A stretch of DNA of 64,000 nt from Pukyongia sp963768085 (GTDB lineage: Bacteria; Bacteroidota; Bacteroidia; Flavobacteriales; Flavobacteriaceae): NCBI GenBank assembly GCA_963768085.1, contig CAVYGO010000003.1:1426001-1490000 (forward strand), in the 5' to 3' direction. Below, one piece after another: positions 63,112-64,000 of the stretch. The notes beneath the pieces were generated by a model. It was not told the DNA's origin. It worked only from the letters and a program-made list of their open reading frames with translations, and ran no database searches. Both the position numbers and the translations under genes were made by a program. Numbering within the stretch: the first letter of the stretch is position 1; every line of letters begins with the position of its first letter.

Positions 63112-63633
63112 ATGACCAGAGAAGAAAAATCGCAAGTAATTGAAAATTTAACTGCACAGCTTTCTGAAAACACGACTATCTATTTAGCAGATATTTCAGG
63201 TTTGGATGCGGGCACAACTTCAAATTTACGTCGCGCCTGTTTTAAAGCAGGGGTGAGATTAAGTGTAGTTAAGAACACCTTGCTTCACAAGGCAATGGAG
63301 AGTAGTGAAAAGGATTTCGGAGATCTTTCCGAAGTACTGAAAGGAAATACTTCTCTTATGTTTTCTGAAACAGGAAATGCACCGGCAAAAGTAATTAAGG
63401 AATTCAGAAAGAAATCTGAAAAACCTGTACTTAAAGGAGCATATATCGAAGAAGCTGTATACGTTGGAGACGATCAATTAGATAATCTCGTATCTATTAA
63501 ATCCAAAGAAGAAGTAATTGGAGATATTATCGGCTTACTTCAATCTCCTGCTAAAAATGTTATCGCTGCACTTAAGAGTAGTGGAGGAACTATTGCAGGA
63601 ATTGTTAAAACCCTTTCGGAAAGAGAAGGTTAA
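63112..63633 (+). CDS. rplJ: 50S ribosomal protein uL10
   Basis: A 173-aa protein anchoring L7/L12 to the stalk base. The N-terminal TREEKSQVIENLTAQLSEN and RRACFKAGVRLSVVKNTLL are conserved. The gap to rplA is only 11 bp, so the long L10-leader structure known from other phyla cannot be present here. Confidence 0.97.
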   Translation: MTREEKSQVIENLTAQLSENTTIYLADISGLDAGTTSNLRRACFKAGVRLSVVKNTLLHKAMESSEKDFGDLSEVLKGNTSLMFSETGNAPAKVIKEFRKKSEKPVLKGAYIEEAVYVGDDQLDNLVSIKSKEEVIGDIIGLLQSPAKNVIAALKSSGGTIAGIVKTLSEREG

Positions 63634-63683
63634 AATTTAGCACTATTTAAACTATAATATAAAATTTATTAAAACGATAGAAA

Positions 63684-64000
63684 ATGGCAGATTTAAAAGA
63701 TTTCGCAGAACAATTAGTTAGCTTAACCGTAAAAGAGGTTAATGAGTTAGCTACTATATTAAAAGATGAGTATGGCATTGAGCCTGCTGCTGCAGCTGTA
63801 GCTGTAGCTGCTGGTGGTGGTGCTGGTGGTGGAGACGCCGCCGAAGAAAAGTCAGAATTCGACGTAATCCTTACGGCAGCAGGTGGATCTAAACTTGCGG
63901 TTGTTAAACTTGTAAAAGAACTTACAGGCGCAGGACTTAAAGACGCTAAAGAATTAGTTGATAATGCTCCATCTCCAATTAAAGAAGGTGTAGCTAAAGA
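63684..64000 (+). CDS. rplL: 50S ribosomal protein bL12, 3' end beyond window
   Basis: The ATG at 63684 starts ADLKDFAEQLVSLTVKEVNEL, a typical bL12 N-terminal dimerisation domain. The Ala/Gly-rich hinge (AAAVAVAAGGGAGGGD) and the C-terminal domain follow (FDVILTAAGGSKLAVVKLVKE). About 105 residues are in the window and the last ~17 residues are cut off. It is the last seen gene of the rplK-A-J-L block. Confidence 0.97.
   Translation, partial: MADLKDFAEQLVSLTVKEVNELATILKDEYGIEPAAAAVAVAAGGGAGGGDAAEEKSEFDVILTAAGGSKLAVVKLVKELTGAGLKDAKELVDNAPSPIKEGVAK

Overview
The window is chromosomal DNA from a member of the Flavobacteriaceae (Bacteroidota). The evidence is a type IX secretion C-terminal domain, TAnnTTTG promoter elements, almost no Shine-Dalgarno sequences except a perfect one before rpsU, tRNAs without an encoded CCA, and a tmRNA tag ending in GENNYALAA. 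Gene families such as AsnA, CreD, BipA/TypA, metal-type KdsA and the large TPR protein fit the same group.

Layout. 0-3.2 kb: asnA and a FabH-like/FabI-like pair, all minus. 3.8-8.5 kb: a 1068-aa envelope protein (MORN-like repeats, a long Ala/Lys/Glu helix, LysM, MORN-like repeats) and a T9SS-secreted VCBS-repeat protein. 8.6-9.35 kb: tmRNA and REP-like palindromes. 9.4-17.7 kb: a saccharopine/alanine dehydrogenase-type enzyme, a creD locus with its own winged-helix regulator and two matching palindromic operators, a CBS protein, kdsA and typA. 17.8-32.8 kb: a surface-glycan locus holding a small membrane protein, a methyltransferase, two tandem membrane sulfatase-like proteins, a FemAB-like protein, FdtB/FdtA-like sugar enzymes, a flippase, four glycosyltransferases and an MBOAT/SGNH pair. 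32.8-44 kb: ftsE, a subtilase, a TPR protein with an outer-membrane barrel, an amidohydrolase and a metalloprotease. 44-57 kb: DUF1343 (NamZ-like), an FtsX/LolE-type permease, a cysteine synthase-like enzyme, a K+ channel, an AGCS symporter, an acyl-CoA dehydrogenase and others. 57-64 kb: a translation block with rpsU, xerC-like, hpf, five tRNAs, tuf, secE, nusG, rplK, rplA, rplJ and the start of rplL.

How it fits together. The glycan locus reads as a pathway: a dTDP-3-amino-sugar is made by the FdtA and FdtB homologues, assembled by the glycosyltransferases, flipped by the Wzx-like protein, and decorated by the MBOAT/SGNH pair and perhaps by the sulfatase-superfamily proteins. The creD locus looks like two units under one autoregulator: identical ACTTTG-N5-CAAAGT palindromes lie 8 nt before the first gene of each. 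The last 5 kb is a classic stable-RNA/elongation-factor operon. It holds a 47-bp tandem hairpin repeat and a duplicated tRNA-Trp 3' end.

Caution. Eight genes carry reading-frame lesions: seven show clear frameshifts (methyltransferase, FdtB-like, GT4, FdtA-like, GT2, DUF1343, AGCS) and the FemAB-like gene lacks a start codon. Most lie between 19 and 29 kb, but two are in otherwise ordinary genes at 45.5 and 52.0 kb. Either the sequence has scattered indel errors or the glycan locus is decaying; the sequence alone cannot decide.
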